From contig CAZXDS010000031.1 in assembly GCA_964639525.1 (NCBI GenBank), forward strand, positions 1 to 22,675: a DNA stretch of 22,675 nucleotides, written 5' to 3'. This DNA is from CAZXDS01 sp964639525 (lineage in GTDB: Bacteria; Bacteroidota; Ignavibacteria; Ignavibacteriales; Melioribacteraceae). The notes under the pieces were generated by a model. The model did not search any database, was not told where the DNA came from, and saw only the letters and a program-made list of their open reading frames with translations. Of the stretch, positions 7,695-14,717 are shown in pieces (the first letter of the stretch is position 1; each line of letters starts with the position of its first letter). A program made the translations under genes and the position numbers.

Positions 7695-8399
7695 ATGAAA
7701 CACATAACAAAAATATCAACCATAGCAGTAATTTTAATGTTTTTTGCAGCAAGCATCATATCAGCTCAAAAACATTCTAAGTCTGCAAAGACAAATAACC
7801 AAATGATGCAGAATATGCAGGGGAACTGCGACAGTACAATGATGAGCAACCACAAAGCTATGATGATGAAAAAAGGTATGATGAAAGACGGAATGATGAA
7901 CTGCGACAGCACAATGATGAGTAACCATAAAGCCATGATGATGAAAAAAGGTATGATGAAAGACGGGATGATGAACTGCGACAGCACAATGATGAGTAAT
8001 CATAAAGCTATGATGATGAAAAAAGGCATGATGAAAGACGGGATGATGAACTGCGACAGCACAATGATGAGTAATCATAAAACTATGATGATGAAAAAAG
8101 GCATGATGAAAGATGGCGCGATGATGAATCATAAAGCTATGCTGAAAAATAATAATGGGATGATGGATCAGGGTAATATGAAGAATTCCAAAATGGAAAG
8201 CTCAATCGTTCACAAAGGTGTTATTAATGTGGCAGCCATTGATAAAAACAAAGACGGAAAGGTTTATCAGGATACGATGGATTGGAATGTCATTTCCGAT
8301 AAACCAGGTAAATGCCCTAATTGCGGCATGACTTTGAAAGAAGTTACAATTGAACAAGCAATTAAAAATTTGAAAAATAATGGTTTTGAAACAAAATAA
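7695..8399 (+). CDS. Exported Met-rich repeat protein with C-terminal HMBD-like module
   Basis: This 234-residue protein has a signal peptide (about 1-24, ending IISAQ). It then has four near-identical 25-residue repeats (about residues 44-143), each holding NCDSTMMSNHK, MMMKKGMM and KDG, which together supply dozens of Met plus one Cys and one His per unit. A short degenerate copy follows (MMNHKAML). The last about 63 residues form a module with an EF-hand-like DKNKDG loop, MDWNVISDK and CPNCGMTL, closely matching the C-terminus of the CusB here. AGGAG precedes ATG 7695. The likely job is a high-capacity periplasmic Cu(I)/Ag(I) store or shuttle that delivers to the pump through the shared module. 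That job is inferred from ligand content and location. The family has no name that I recognise. Confidence 0.85.
   Translation: MKHITKISTIAVILMFFAASIISAQKHSKSAKTNNQMMQNMQGNCDSTMMSNHKAMMMKKGMMKDGMMNCDSTMMSNHKAMMMKKGMMKDGMMNCDSTMMSNHKAMMMKKGMMKDGMMNCDSTMMSNHKTMMMKKGMMKDGAMMNHKAMLKNNNGMMDQGNMKNSKMESSIVHKGVINVAAIDKNKDGKVYQDTMDWNVISDKPGKCPNCGMTLKEVTIEQAIKNLKNNGFETK
7824..8123 (+). repeat. Four tandem 75-bp units encoding Met-rich 25-residue repeats
   Basis: Units begin at 7824, 7899, 7974 and 8049 (each at AAC TGC GAC), with an exact 75-base period that keeps the reading frame. Differences between units are nearly all at third codon positions (AGC/AGT, AAC/AAT, GGT/GGC, GAC/GAT). The clear amino-acid changes are Ala to Thr in unit 4 and its altered end. 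The copy number may be unreliable if assembly k-mers were near 55. Confidence 0.9.
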
Positions 8400-8427
8400 T
8401 TATTAAATATTTATTAGGAGCAGTAAA

Positions 8428-8973
8428 ATGAAAAAGTTAAGTAAAAATCTCAGTCTAATTAGCAGTTTGTTGCTAATAACTATTTTTATGTTTTATTCTA
8501 ATACAAAAGCACAGAATAATAACATGAACCAAAATATGCAGCATATGATGCAACAAAATATGAGTAATATGCAGCAGATGACAAATCATATGAATCAAAT
8601 GAATTCACGAATGCAAAGTATGATGCAGGGAATGGATAAAAATATGATGGATGGCAAAAATGGTAACGGCATGATGGGACAGGGTCATGGAATGATGAAT
8701 GGCAAAAATGGTATGATGAACAAAAACAACGGCAATATGCAAAATGCCCAAGGTATGATGGGAATAATGCAGAATATGAAAATAATGTCGCAGAATATGG
8801 ACCAAATGCTGCAGCAAATGAACCAAATGATGAAAAACAAAGATATGATGAATAATGAACCAATGATGAGAAATATGAATGACATGATGGGAAACATGGA
8901 TAAATTAATGAAACATTATGACGGAATGCTAAAATATCTTGAATCCCAAAGAAAAACCCAAACTAAAAAATAG
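8428..8973 (+). CDS. Exported Met/Asn/Gln-rich protein, putative copper sequestration
   Basis: This 181-residue protein has a signal peptide (about 1-28, ending NTKAQ). I count about 42 Met in the roughly 150 residues that follow, mixed with Asn, Gln, Lys and Gly and with no Cys. The motifs are irregular (MMQ, NMQ, GMMN), and the pattern suggests an extended or amphipathic helical chain that could bind soft metals through thioethers. The C-terminal 30 residues are more ordinary and charged. AGGAG at 8416-8420 fits ATG 8428. It follows the Met-repeat gene by only 28 bases and ends just before the next gene, so all three are probably one transcript. A periplasmic Cu(I)/Ag(I) sponge, similar in spirit to Met-rich motifs of CusF or PcoE, is the inferred role. 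Confidence 0.8.
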   Translation: MKKLSKNLSLISSLLLITIFMFYSNTKAQNNNMNQNMQHMMQQNMSNMQQMTNHMNQMNSRMQSMMQGMDKNMMDGKNGNGMMGQGHGMMNGKNGMMNKNNGNMQNAQGMMGIMQNMKIMSQNMDQMLQQMNQMMKNKDMMNNEPMMRNMNDMMGNMDKLMKHYDGMLKYLESQRKTQTKK

Positions 8974-8977
8974 GAAC

Positions 8978-9823
8978 ATGAAAACTATGAGAGAACCATC
9001 AAGAATATTTATTGCTTTCGTCATTGTATTTTTTGCAATTACCAATGTTAAAGCACAAAATAAGTTGTATGTTAATACTTCAATGCAGATGACTGGAAGT
9101 AGTTTTTCAGACGGCTCAAACCATAACTCATTTTTTCTAAACGGAGGATTGACTTATCAGACTCGGAATTTATATCTGAGTCTGAGTCTTCCAATAGTAT
9201 TTAGCCCGAATAATACTTTTACACAGTTGGGAGATACTTTTTTACCAAATGATAATGATGGAAGCACTAATTCAGGTAATTATTTTAACAAATTCGGGCA
9301 TATGAATGACCAAAACGGGGATATGATGGGTATTGCCAATTTAGGAATTGGAGATTTGTACTTGAACGGCAGTCTGAACATTATTGATGAAGGCAGCATT
9401 TTACCATCATTTTCAATTGACGGATATGTGAAATTTCCGACAGCATCATCAAACGTAGGAATCGGAACCGGGAAATATGATTTTCAAATTGCATTGGGAA
9501 CAAGAAAATATGTGAATAATTTTTCTTTTTTCGCACAATTTGGTTATTTATTTTTAGGAAAGGACAGCCAATCGGCAATTATTGACCCATTTACTCTAAG
9601 TTTCGGAATGGGTTACACGTTTGCTAACCGGAAACATTCTCTTTTGTTAGGATATGATTCGTACTCAACAATATTTCAAGGTTCGGCATCACCGAAACAA
9701 TTATCACTTGGCTATAATTATTTAATAAAAAACGGAATGTATATTTCGGCAATTGCTTCAGCCGGATTAAATAGTTCTACTTCGAATTATACATTTTCGA
9801 CAGGATTAAATTTTGGAATTTAA
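8978..9823 (+). CDS. Outer-membrane beta-barrel protein
   Basis: The frame extends upstream to 8939, inside the preceding gene, but ATG 8978 (or 8987) gives a proper signal peptide (ending VKAQ) and follows the previous stop, so I use 8978 (281 residues). AGGA at 8972-8975 is close to 8978, and 8987 would have the better spacing. After the signal the sequence alternates polar and hydrophobic residues with Gly/aromatic-rich strands (NGGLTYQTRNLYLSLSLP, FSLDGYV-like, GTGKYDFQIALGTRKY). It ends FSTGLNFGI, with beta-signal character. It resembles porin-like or transporter barrels of metal and aromatic-compound clusters, but the specific family is uncertain. Given its neighbours, a role in metal passage across the outer membrane is possible. 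Confidence 0.75.
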   Translation: MKTMREPSRIFIAFVIVFFAITNVKAQNKLYVNTSMQMTGSSFSDGSNHNSFFLNGGLTYQTRNLYLSLSLPIVFSPNNTFTQLGDTFLPNDNDGSTNSGNYFNKFGHMNDQNGDMMGIANLGIGDLYLNGSLNIIDEGSILPSFSIDGYVKFPTASSNVGIGTGKYDFQIALGTRKYVNNFSFFAQFGYLFLGKDSQSAIIDPFTLSFGMGYTFANRKHSLLLGYDSYSTIFQGSASPKQLSLGYNYLIKNGMYISAIASAGLNSSTSNYTFSTGLNFGI

Positions 9824-9845
9824 TTTAATATAAAGGATAAATAAA

Positions 9846-10478
9846 ATGAATATTAAAGGACTTAAAATCGCAATTATGATTTTTTTAATTTCCTCCGTTT
9901 TACCTGCTCACGGAAATCATAAAAAGAAAATGGCAATGATGCATGCGCAGGATACATTAACAATTGTTGCCGGAGATACAATAGCAATAAATGGAATTGC
10001 AACTAAAACATTTCTTGCTAATAAAGAAGCGGCAGAAAACAAGGCATTATTACAGCCACCGGACGAAGAAACGGAAGAGCCGGAAGAAATTACTTTTGAT
10101 GCATTGTTCGAACATATTCACAATAAAGTTATCCACTTCCCTATTGCGTTAACTGTTATCGGTTTTGTTTTAATGCTTTTGGGTTACAAGGATGACAAAT
10201 ATTTATCCGCTCTTAAAATTATCATTCCGTTTGCGGCAATTATGACAGTCGTAGCTGTTTTTGCCGGTCTTGCACAGGTTGAGCCTTTTGAAGGTACTGC
10301 TGCATACGGTCTTGTTGTTGTACATAAATACTTAGGTTTCAGTGTATTAACTTCACTGATATTGTGGTCAATTACACTATATGCAAAAAAATGGAAAAAA
10401 TTTGTTTGGCTGTTTGCGTCATTAACTCTTATTCTCGTATCAATTGCAGGTTTATACGGAGGCGTAATCGCACATTAA
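9846..10478 (+). CDS. DUF2231-type membrane protein
   Basis: This 210-residue protein has an N-terminal signal or anchor (about 1-22), a linker with a few His/Met (HGNHKKKMAMMHAQ) and an acidic stretch (PPDEETEEPEE). About four transmembrane helices follow (roughly residues 98-118, 123-146, 155-177 and 184-206). The segment EHIHNKVIHFPIALTVIGF, with paired His before the first helix, is the mark of DUF2231 proteins, whose function is unknown and which may bind haem or metal. AGGAT precedes ATG 9846. Its stop TAA (10476-10478) touches the ATG of the next gene, which implies translational coupling. The two probably work as a membrane pair in the copper island. Confidence 0.75.
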   Translation: MNIKGLKIAIMIFLISSVLPAHGNHKKKMAMMHAQDTLTIVAGDTIAINGIATKTFLANKEAAENKALLQPPDEETEEPEEITFDALFEHIHNKVIHFPIALTVIGFVLMLLGYKDDKYLSALKIIIPFAAIMTVVAVFAGLAQVEPFEGTAAYGLVVVHKYLGFSVLTSLILWSITLYAKKWKKFVWLFASLTLILVSIAGLYGGVIAH

Positions 10479-11071
10479 ATGTTCAATATTATCAAAAATA
10501 TTGTATTCTTTTCAATTCCCATTAATTTCATTTGGGAAATGGCACAAATGCCTTTTTATANNNNNNNNNNNNNNNNNNNNNNNNNNNNNNNNNNNNNNNN
10601 NNNNNNNNNNNNNNNNNNNNNNNNNNNNNNNNNNNNNNNNNNNNNNNNNNNNNNNNNNNNTTCTTTTCAATTCCCATTAATTTCATTTGGGAAATGGCAC
10701 AAATGCCTTTTTATAGTAATATGCCTTGGGATTTTAGAACAGCTGTTATTTGTCTTACAGCAAGTTTTGGCGATGTGTTGATGATTTTAATTATTTATTC
10801 TTCGGTTTCTTTTTTACTAAAGGATTTTTTTTGGGTTAAACATTTTAAGTTTAACGGTATCTTTTTCAGCATAATCATTGGTTTTATAATATCGATTATA
10901 GTAGAAAAAATTGCATTATCGGTTAACATGTGGAGCTACAGTAATAATATGTTTTTGATACCATTTTTAAAAGTTGGTATTACACCTACTCTTCAAATGA
11001 TAATATTACCGTTAATCATTTTTAAATTTTCAAATAATAAATTACTTAATTTCAAAAGGAGTCGATCATGA
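10479..11071 (+). CDS. Small polytopic membrane protein (spans a scaffold gap), family unknown
   Basis: After the 100 N and one copy of the 55-base overlap are removed, the frame is continuous: 438 bases, 145 residues. It has four likely transmembrane helices and conserved-looking polar motifs: NFIWEMAQMPFY near the N-terminus, LTASFGDV at the start of helix 2, EKIAL...MWSY before helix 4 and GITPTLQMIILPL in helix 4. I do not recognise a named family. The buried Glu/Met/Gln/Asp pattern suggests a functional membrane site, not a simple anchor. It starts at the base right after the DUF2231 stop and overlaps the SHOCT gene by 4 bases (ATGA), so these three are tightly coupled. Confidence 0.75.
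10561..10660. other. Second 100-N scaffold gap with 55-base duplicated flanks
   Basis: Bases 10506-10560 and 10661-10715 are identical over 55 positions. As at the first gap, this points to an unmerged contig overlap, not missing sequence. Confidence 0.9.
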
Positions 11072-11295
11072 TGAACGGAATGTTTGGAGGCGGTATGTGG
11101 TTCGGATGGATTTTCTGGATTGCAATTCTTGCCCTTGTTATATGGGCAGTTACACAATTTACAAATCGAAATAGAACTATGGATTCGTCTAATTTTAACG
11201 AGAAGGAAATACCTTTGTCTATACTAAAAAAAAGATATGCTAAAGGTGAAATTACAAAAGAACAATTTGATGAAATGCGCAAAGATTTAGAATAA
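11068..11295 (+). CDS. SHOCT-domain small membrane protein
   Basis: This 75-residue protein has a Gly/Met/Trp-rich start (MMNGMFGGGMWFGWIFW) and one transmembrane helix (about 11-32). Its C-terminal SHOCT motif runs about residues 48-75: ILKKRYAKGEITKEQFDEMRKDL. SHOCT domains are short helical hairpins thought to mediate oligomerisation, and this N-terminal membrane plus C-terminal SHOCT layout is common beside copper ATPases. AAAGGAG at 11056-11062 supports ATG 11068 or 11071. It overlaps the preceding stop by 4 bases. Confidence 0.85.
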   Translation: MMNGMFGGGMWFGWIFWIAILALVIWAVTQFTNRNRTMDSSNFNEKEIPLSILKKRYAKGEITKEQFDEMRKDLE

Positions 11296-11416
11296 ATTAC
11301 TCAACGGTTTTGAATAATTTTATAACATTTTTTAATAATTATATAATAGAATATTCAAACTTAAATTTATATTTACATCGTGGAAAACAAATAATAAAAT
11401 ACTCACGGAGGATGTT

Positions 11417-11584
11417 ATGGAACAATTCATAGCGGCAATTTTATTTTCTAGTATTGCAATCGTTGGCTTTTGGGCGGCTTTAAAGTTCAGTAAGTTTGAA
11501 GGCGAATCCCACGATGAATGCGATAATCCTGAACAATGTATTTTAAGAAAAATAGGGTTATCTAAATTACATTGCGACAATTAA
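11417..11584 (+). CDS. 55-residue membrane peptide with Cys/His tail
   Basis: ATG 11417 follows GGAGG at 11408-11412. The product has one transmembrane helix (about 4-22) and then a soluble tail with H32, C35, C41, H52 and C53 in the pattern ESHDECDNPEQC...LHCDN. That ligand set could hold a metal ion. I know no named family. It lies between the SHOCT gene and the copper ATPase on the same strand, so it may be a metal-delivery or regulatory peptide of CopB. The strong ribosome site and protein-like composition favour a real gene. Confidence 0.6.
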   Translation: MEQFIAAILFSSIAIVGFWAALKFSKFEGESHDECDNPEQCILRKIGLSKLHCDN

Positions 11585-11595
11585 ATATAATTGAA

Positions 11596-11621
11596 AATGG
11601 ATAATTGATAATTGAGAATTA
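11596..11621. repeat. 26-base dispersed repeat, copy 1
   Basis: AATGGATAATTGATAATTGA and the six bases after it match bases 19889-19914 at 23 of 26 positions. It lies 70 bases upstream of the CopB start. It may be a genome-wide intergenic repeat or a shared regulatory element. Confidence 0.45.
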
Positions 11622-11690
11622 TTCGTTACAGATAAAAATGTTATAGTTAAAAAAGATGTGTTTTCATTTCACTTAATAAAAGGGGAAACA

Positions 11691-13784
11691 ATGGAAAATA
11701 ATAACGAACATAATCATGCGGAAATGGATCATCACGACATGAATCATTCGCATGAACACATGGACGACCATGACGCACATAATCACAGCCATCACGGCGG
11801 CGGGCACGATGAACACAAAGGTCATGCTAATCATCACGAACACATGATCGCAGACTTTAGGAAACGATTCTGGATATCAATTGCGGTTTCAATTCCTATT
11901 TTGCTTTTATCACCACTAGTTCAGCAATTTTTAGGATTCGGTACTTCTATCCGTTTTACAGGTGACAAATATTTAGCTTTTCTATTGTCAACATTTGTTT
12001 TCTTTTACGGTGGTTATCCTTTCTTGAAAGGTATGGTTGATGAATTAAAGAAAAAGCAGCCCGGAATGATGACATTGATTGCTGTCGCCGTAAGTGTTGC
12101 TTATTTTTATAGTTCAGCCGTTGTCTTCGGACTTGAAGGGAAAGTATTCTTTTGGGAACTTGCTACTTTAATTGATATTATGCTGGTGGGACATTGGATA
12201 GAAATGAGATCCGTTATGGGCGCTTCCAGAGCTTTGGAAGAACTTGCTAAATTAATGCCATCCGATGCTCATTTAATAAAAGAAGATGATAACATAGTTG
12301 ATGTTCCACTCTCCGAATTAAAATCCGGTGACAAAGTATTGGTTAAACCGGGTGAAAAAATTCCTGCTGACGGCGTAGCTGTAAAAGGACAGAGTTCTGT
12401 TAACGAATCCATGCTCACGGGTGAATCGAAACCTGTTACAAAAACAATCGGCGATAAGGTAATTGGCGGCGGTATAAACGGAGAAGGTTCTCTAGTAATT
12501 CAGGTAGAAAGAACCGGAAAAGACTCTTTTCTCTCTCAAGTTATTGACTTAGTTAAAGAAGCACAGGAAAGTAAATCAAAAACACAAGATCTTGCTAACC
12601 GTGCTGCATTTTGGCTTACAATAATCGCAATTCTCGGCGGAGCTATTACAATGTTTGTCTGGCTTGCCATAATGAATCAAAGTCTTGCATTTGCTCTGGA
12701 AAGAACCGTAACGGTTATGGTAATTACGTGCCCTCATGCATTAGGACTTGCAGTACCGCTTGTAGTTGCTGTTTCTACTGCTATTTCTGCGTCTAAAGGT
12801 TTGTTAATTAGAAACCGTGTCGCTTTTGAACAAGCAAGAAAATTAGATGCAATTATTTTTGATAAAACCGGTACCTTAACTAAAGGAGAGTTTGGCATTA
12901 CAGATATTATTTCATTTGATAATAAGTTCACTAATGATGAAGTTTTACATCTTGCGGCTTCCGTTGAAAGAAACAGCGAACATCCGATTGCACAAGGTAT
13001 TTATAAAAGTACTAGCAATATTTCAGAAGCCCTAGAGTTCAAAGCTGTTCCCGGTAAAGGTGCGAGAGCTATTGTTGATAGTTTGAATGTGGGAGTCTTC
13101 AGTCCCGGCTATTTACGTGAAAAGAATATCTCTATAAACGATGAAAGAATTGAAAAACTATCCGGACAAGGTAAAACTGTTGTATTTGTTTTAGTTGATG
13201 ATAAACTTGTAGGCGCGATTGCATTGGCTGATATTATTCGGGAAGAATCTAAGAAAGCAATTGCCGAGTTTAAAAAACTTGGAATCAAAACCATTATGTT
13301 AACCGGTGATAATGAAAAAGTTGCGAAGTATGTTGCAGATGAAATTGGTCTTGATAGATATATTGCCGAAGTATTACCCGATGGGAAAGCAAAAACGGTA
13401 AAGGAAATTCAAGCTGAAGGATTAGTTGTTGCAATGACAGGCGACGGAGTAAATGACGCACCTGCATTAGTTCAGGCAGATGTTGGTATCGCCATCGGAG
13501 CAGGAACTGATGTTGCCGTTGAAGCTGCTGATATTGTTCTTGTAAAGAGTAACCCATTGGATGTTCTTTCAATTATTAAACTTTCAAAAGCTACATACAA
13601 AAAAATGGTTCAGAACTTAATATGGGCTACAGGCTATAACGCATTTGCAATTCCGCTTGCCGCCGGAGTATTGTATAGTTACGGGGTTTTACTTAGTCCT
13701 GCAGCCGGTGCCGCTTTAATGTCGCTTAGTACTGTAATAGTTGCAATAAATGCAAAAATGCTGAAAATAGATAAACATAAATAA
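11691..13784 (+). CDS. copB: CopB-type P1B copper-transporting ATPase
   Basis: I chose ATG 11691 (697 residues), with AGGGGA at 11681-11686, over an upstream in-frame ATG at 11658 whose extra residues look non-coding. The N-terminus (about 1-55) is His/Asp/Met-rich with no CxxC HMA domain, as in CopB. Core motifs are T243-GES (actuator), C347-P-H (the CPH metal site of the P1B-3/CopB group), D391-KTGTLT (phosphorylation site), H431-P in SEHP, and G584-DGVNDAP. The last helices hold GYNAF and MSLST (M677 onward), matching P1B-3 membrane signatures. It uses ATP to move copper, often given as Cu(II) or Cu(I), out of the cytoplasm into the periplasm, where the multicopper oxidase and CusCBA act. 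It can alternatively be annotated as a silver ATPase. Confidence 0.95.
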   Translation: MENNNEHNHAEMDHHDMNHSHEHMDDHDAHNHSHHGGGHDEHKGHANHHEHMIADFRKRFWISIAVSIPILLLSPLVQQFLGFGTSIRFTGDKYLAFLLSTFVFFYGGYPFLKGMVDELKKKQPGMMTLIAVAVSVAYFYSSAVVFGLEGKVFFWELATLIDIMLVGHWIEMRSVMGASRALEELAKLMPSDAHLIKEDDNIVDVPLSELKSGDKVLVKPGEKIPADGVAVKGQSSVNESMLTGESKPVTKTIGDKVIGGGINGEGSLVIQVERTGKDSFLSQVIDLVKEAQESKSKTQDLANRAAFWLTIIAILGGAITMFVWLAIMNQSLAFALERTVTVMVITCPHALGLAVPLVVAVSTAISASKGLLIRNRVAFEQARKLDAIIFDKTGTLTKGEFGITDIISFDNKFTNDEVLHLAASVERNSEHPIAQGIYKSTSNISEALEFKAVPGKGARAIVDSLNVGVFSPGYLREKNISINDERIEKLSGQGKTVVFVLVDDKLVGAIALADIIREESKKAIAEFKKLGIKTIMLTGDNEKVAKYVADEIGLDRYIAEVLPDGKAKTVKEIQAEGLVVAMTGDGVNDAPALVQADVGIAIGAGTDVAVEAADIVLVKSNPLDVLSIIKLSKATYKKMVQNLIWATGYNAFAIPLAAGVLYSYGVLLSPAAGAALMSLSTVIVAINAKMLKIDKHK

Positions 13785-14021
13785 TGCAAACTGTATTTAA
13801 AAACATAAAACATTTGTAATTTTTTTCACGTACAAAATATGATTATAAAAATATAGTGTTGTTTTTATCCGGTTTCTGCCGATTAAAATACTTGGAACTT
13901 CTTTGTAAAGTATAATAATCTATCTGAATATCATTAGTGTATTTTAAATAGTCAATATTTGTATGATAAAATATTTTATAACTTATAATTTTAGTAAATT
14001 AGATAAACTAATGGTGAAACG

Positions 14022-14639
14022 ATGAAACTGATAATAATTGTATTGATGTTATTTTTATCCGGGATAACAATGGCTCAGGAAAATACTTTAGTTGACTTAG
14101 ATATCTCCTCTGTTAAAGGATATGGTGCTGTTGTTACAAAATATTCTTCATTAAATAATTACGGGGCTTTAACTGTTGGAGGGAGAGGAGGCTGGATTTT
14201 CAATAATACCTTCTTAATCGGAGCCGGAATCTACGGTCTTGCTTCCAATGTCCCGGTAGATGTTTTTGACAGCAACACCCTACTGACAAGAAGCGACAAA
14301 TTACATTTTATGTACGGAGGAGTTGAAGTTGAATACGTCTTCAGTCCTAAAAATTTAGTCCACTACTCAATCTACACTTTGGTCGGTTTAGGCTCAATTT
14401 CATCGCACACTAACAGTCAAGAATATCCGGACGGATATTATGATCACAGTCATATGAACAATCCTTTTCTGGTACTTGAACCTGCTTTTAATGTTACATT
14501 AAATATTGCAAATTTTTTCCACGTGTCTCTGGGTGTTGGATATCTGATTACTTCCGGTGCTGATTATCAAACTGTTGGAGACGGTTCACTTTCCGGTTTA
14601 ACAGGAAACTTTACTATTCAATTTAATGGTACAAAATAG
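14022..14639 (+). CDS. Outer-membrane beta-barrel protein of unknown function
   Basis: This 205-residue protein has a signal peptide (about 1-18, ending TMAQE). The rest is Gly/Tyr/aromatic-rich with alternating strands (GALTVGGRGGWIFNNTFLIGAG, YGGVEVEYVF, SIYTLVGLGS) and ends in LTGNFTIQFNGTK, typical of a small 8- to 10-strand barrel. The segment SSHTNSQEYPDGYYDHSHM holds three His and could bind metal. It is separated from CopB by 237 bases, which may carry its own promoter. No known family is recognised, and a link to metal resistance rests on position only. Confidence 0.65.
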   Translation: MKLIIIVLMLFLSGITMAQENTLVDLDISSVKGYGAVVTKYSSLNNYGALTVGGRGGWIFNNTFLIGAGIYGLASNVPVDVFDSNTLLTRSDKLHFMYGGVEVEYVFSPKNLVHYSIYTLVGLGSISSHTNSQEYPDGYYDHSHMNNPFLVLEPAFNVTLNIANFFHVSLGVGYLITSGADYQTVGDGSLSGLTGNFTIQFNGTK

Positions 14640-14717
14640 AAATATTTGTGTAAATATTGTTTTAAACATTTAAAATTAATTACAGAAAAGGAACATCGGT
14701 TTTATTGAGTAATATTA

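Noticed and set aside
7824..8123. Possible CRISPR array
   Set aside because: The 75-base units are contiguous, in frame and have no distinct spacers, and they encode a peptide repeat.
7761..8132. Antisense open frame with His/Phe-rich repeats
   Set aside because: It is the mirror of the Met-rich tandem repeats (ATG read as CAT) and has no ribosome site or signal of its own.
10532..11071. 179-residue membrane frame starting inside the second gap region
   Set aside because: It is the same gene as 10479-11071 counted across the Ns, with a false start and duplicated segment.
12611..12796. Cys-rich 61-residue frame within the copper ATPase
   Set aside because: It is a shifted frame of the ATPase membrane region, and the conserved CPH motif is read in the main frame.
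13892..13916. TTGGAA and TATAAT as a promoter for the barrel at 14022
   Set aside because: The spacer is only 13 bases, too short for a normal sigma-70 promoter.
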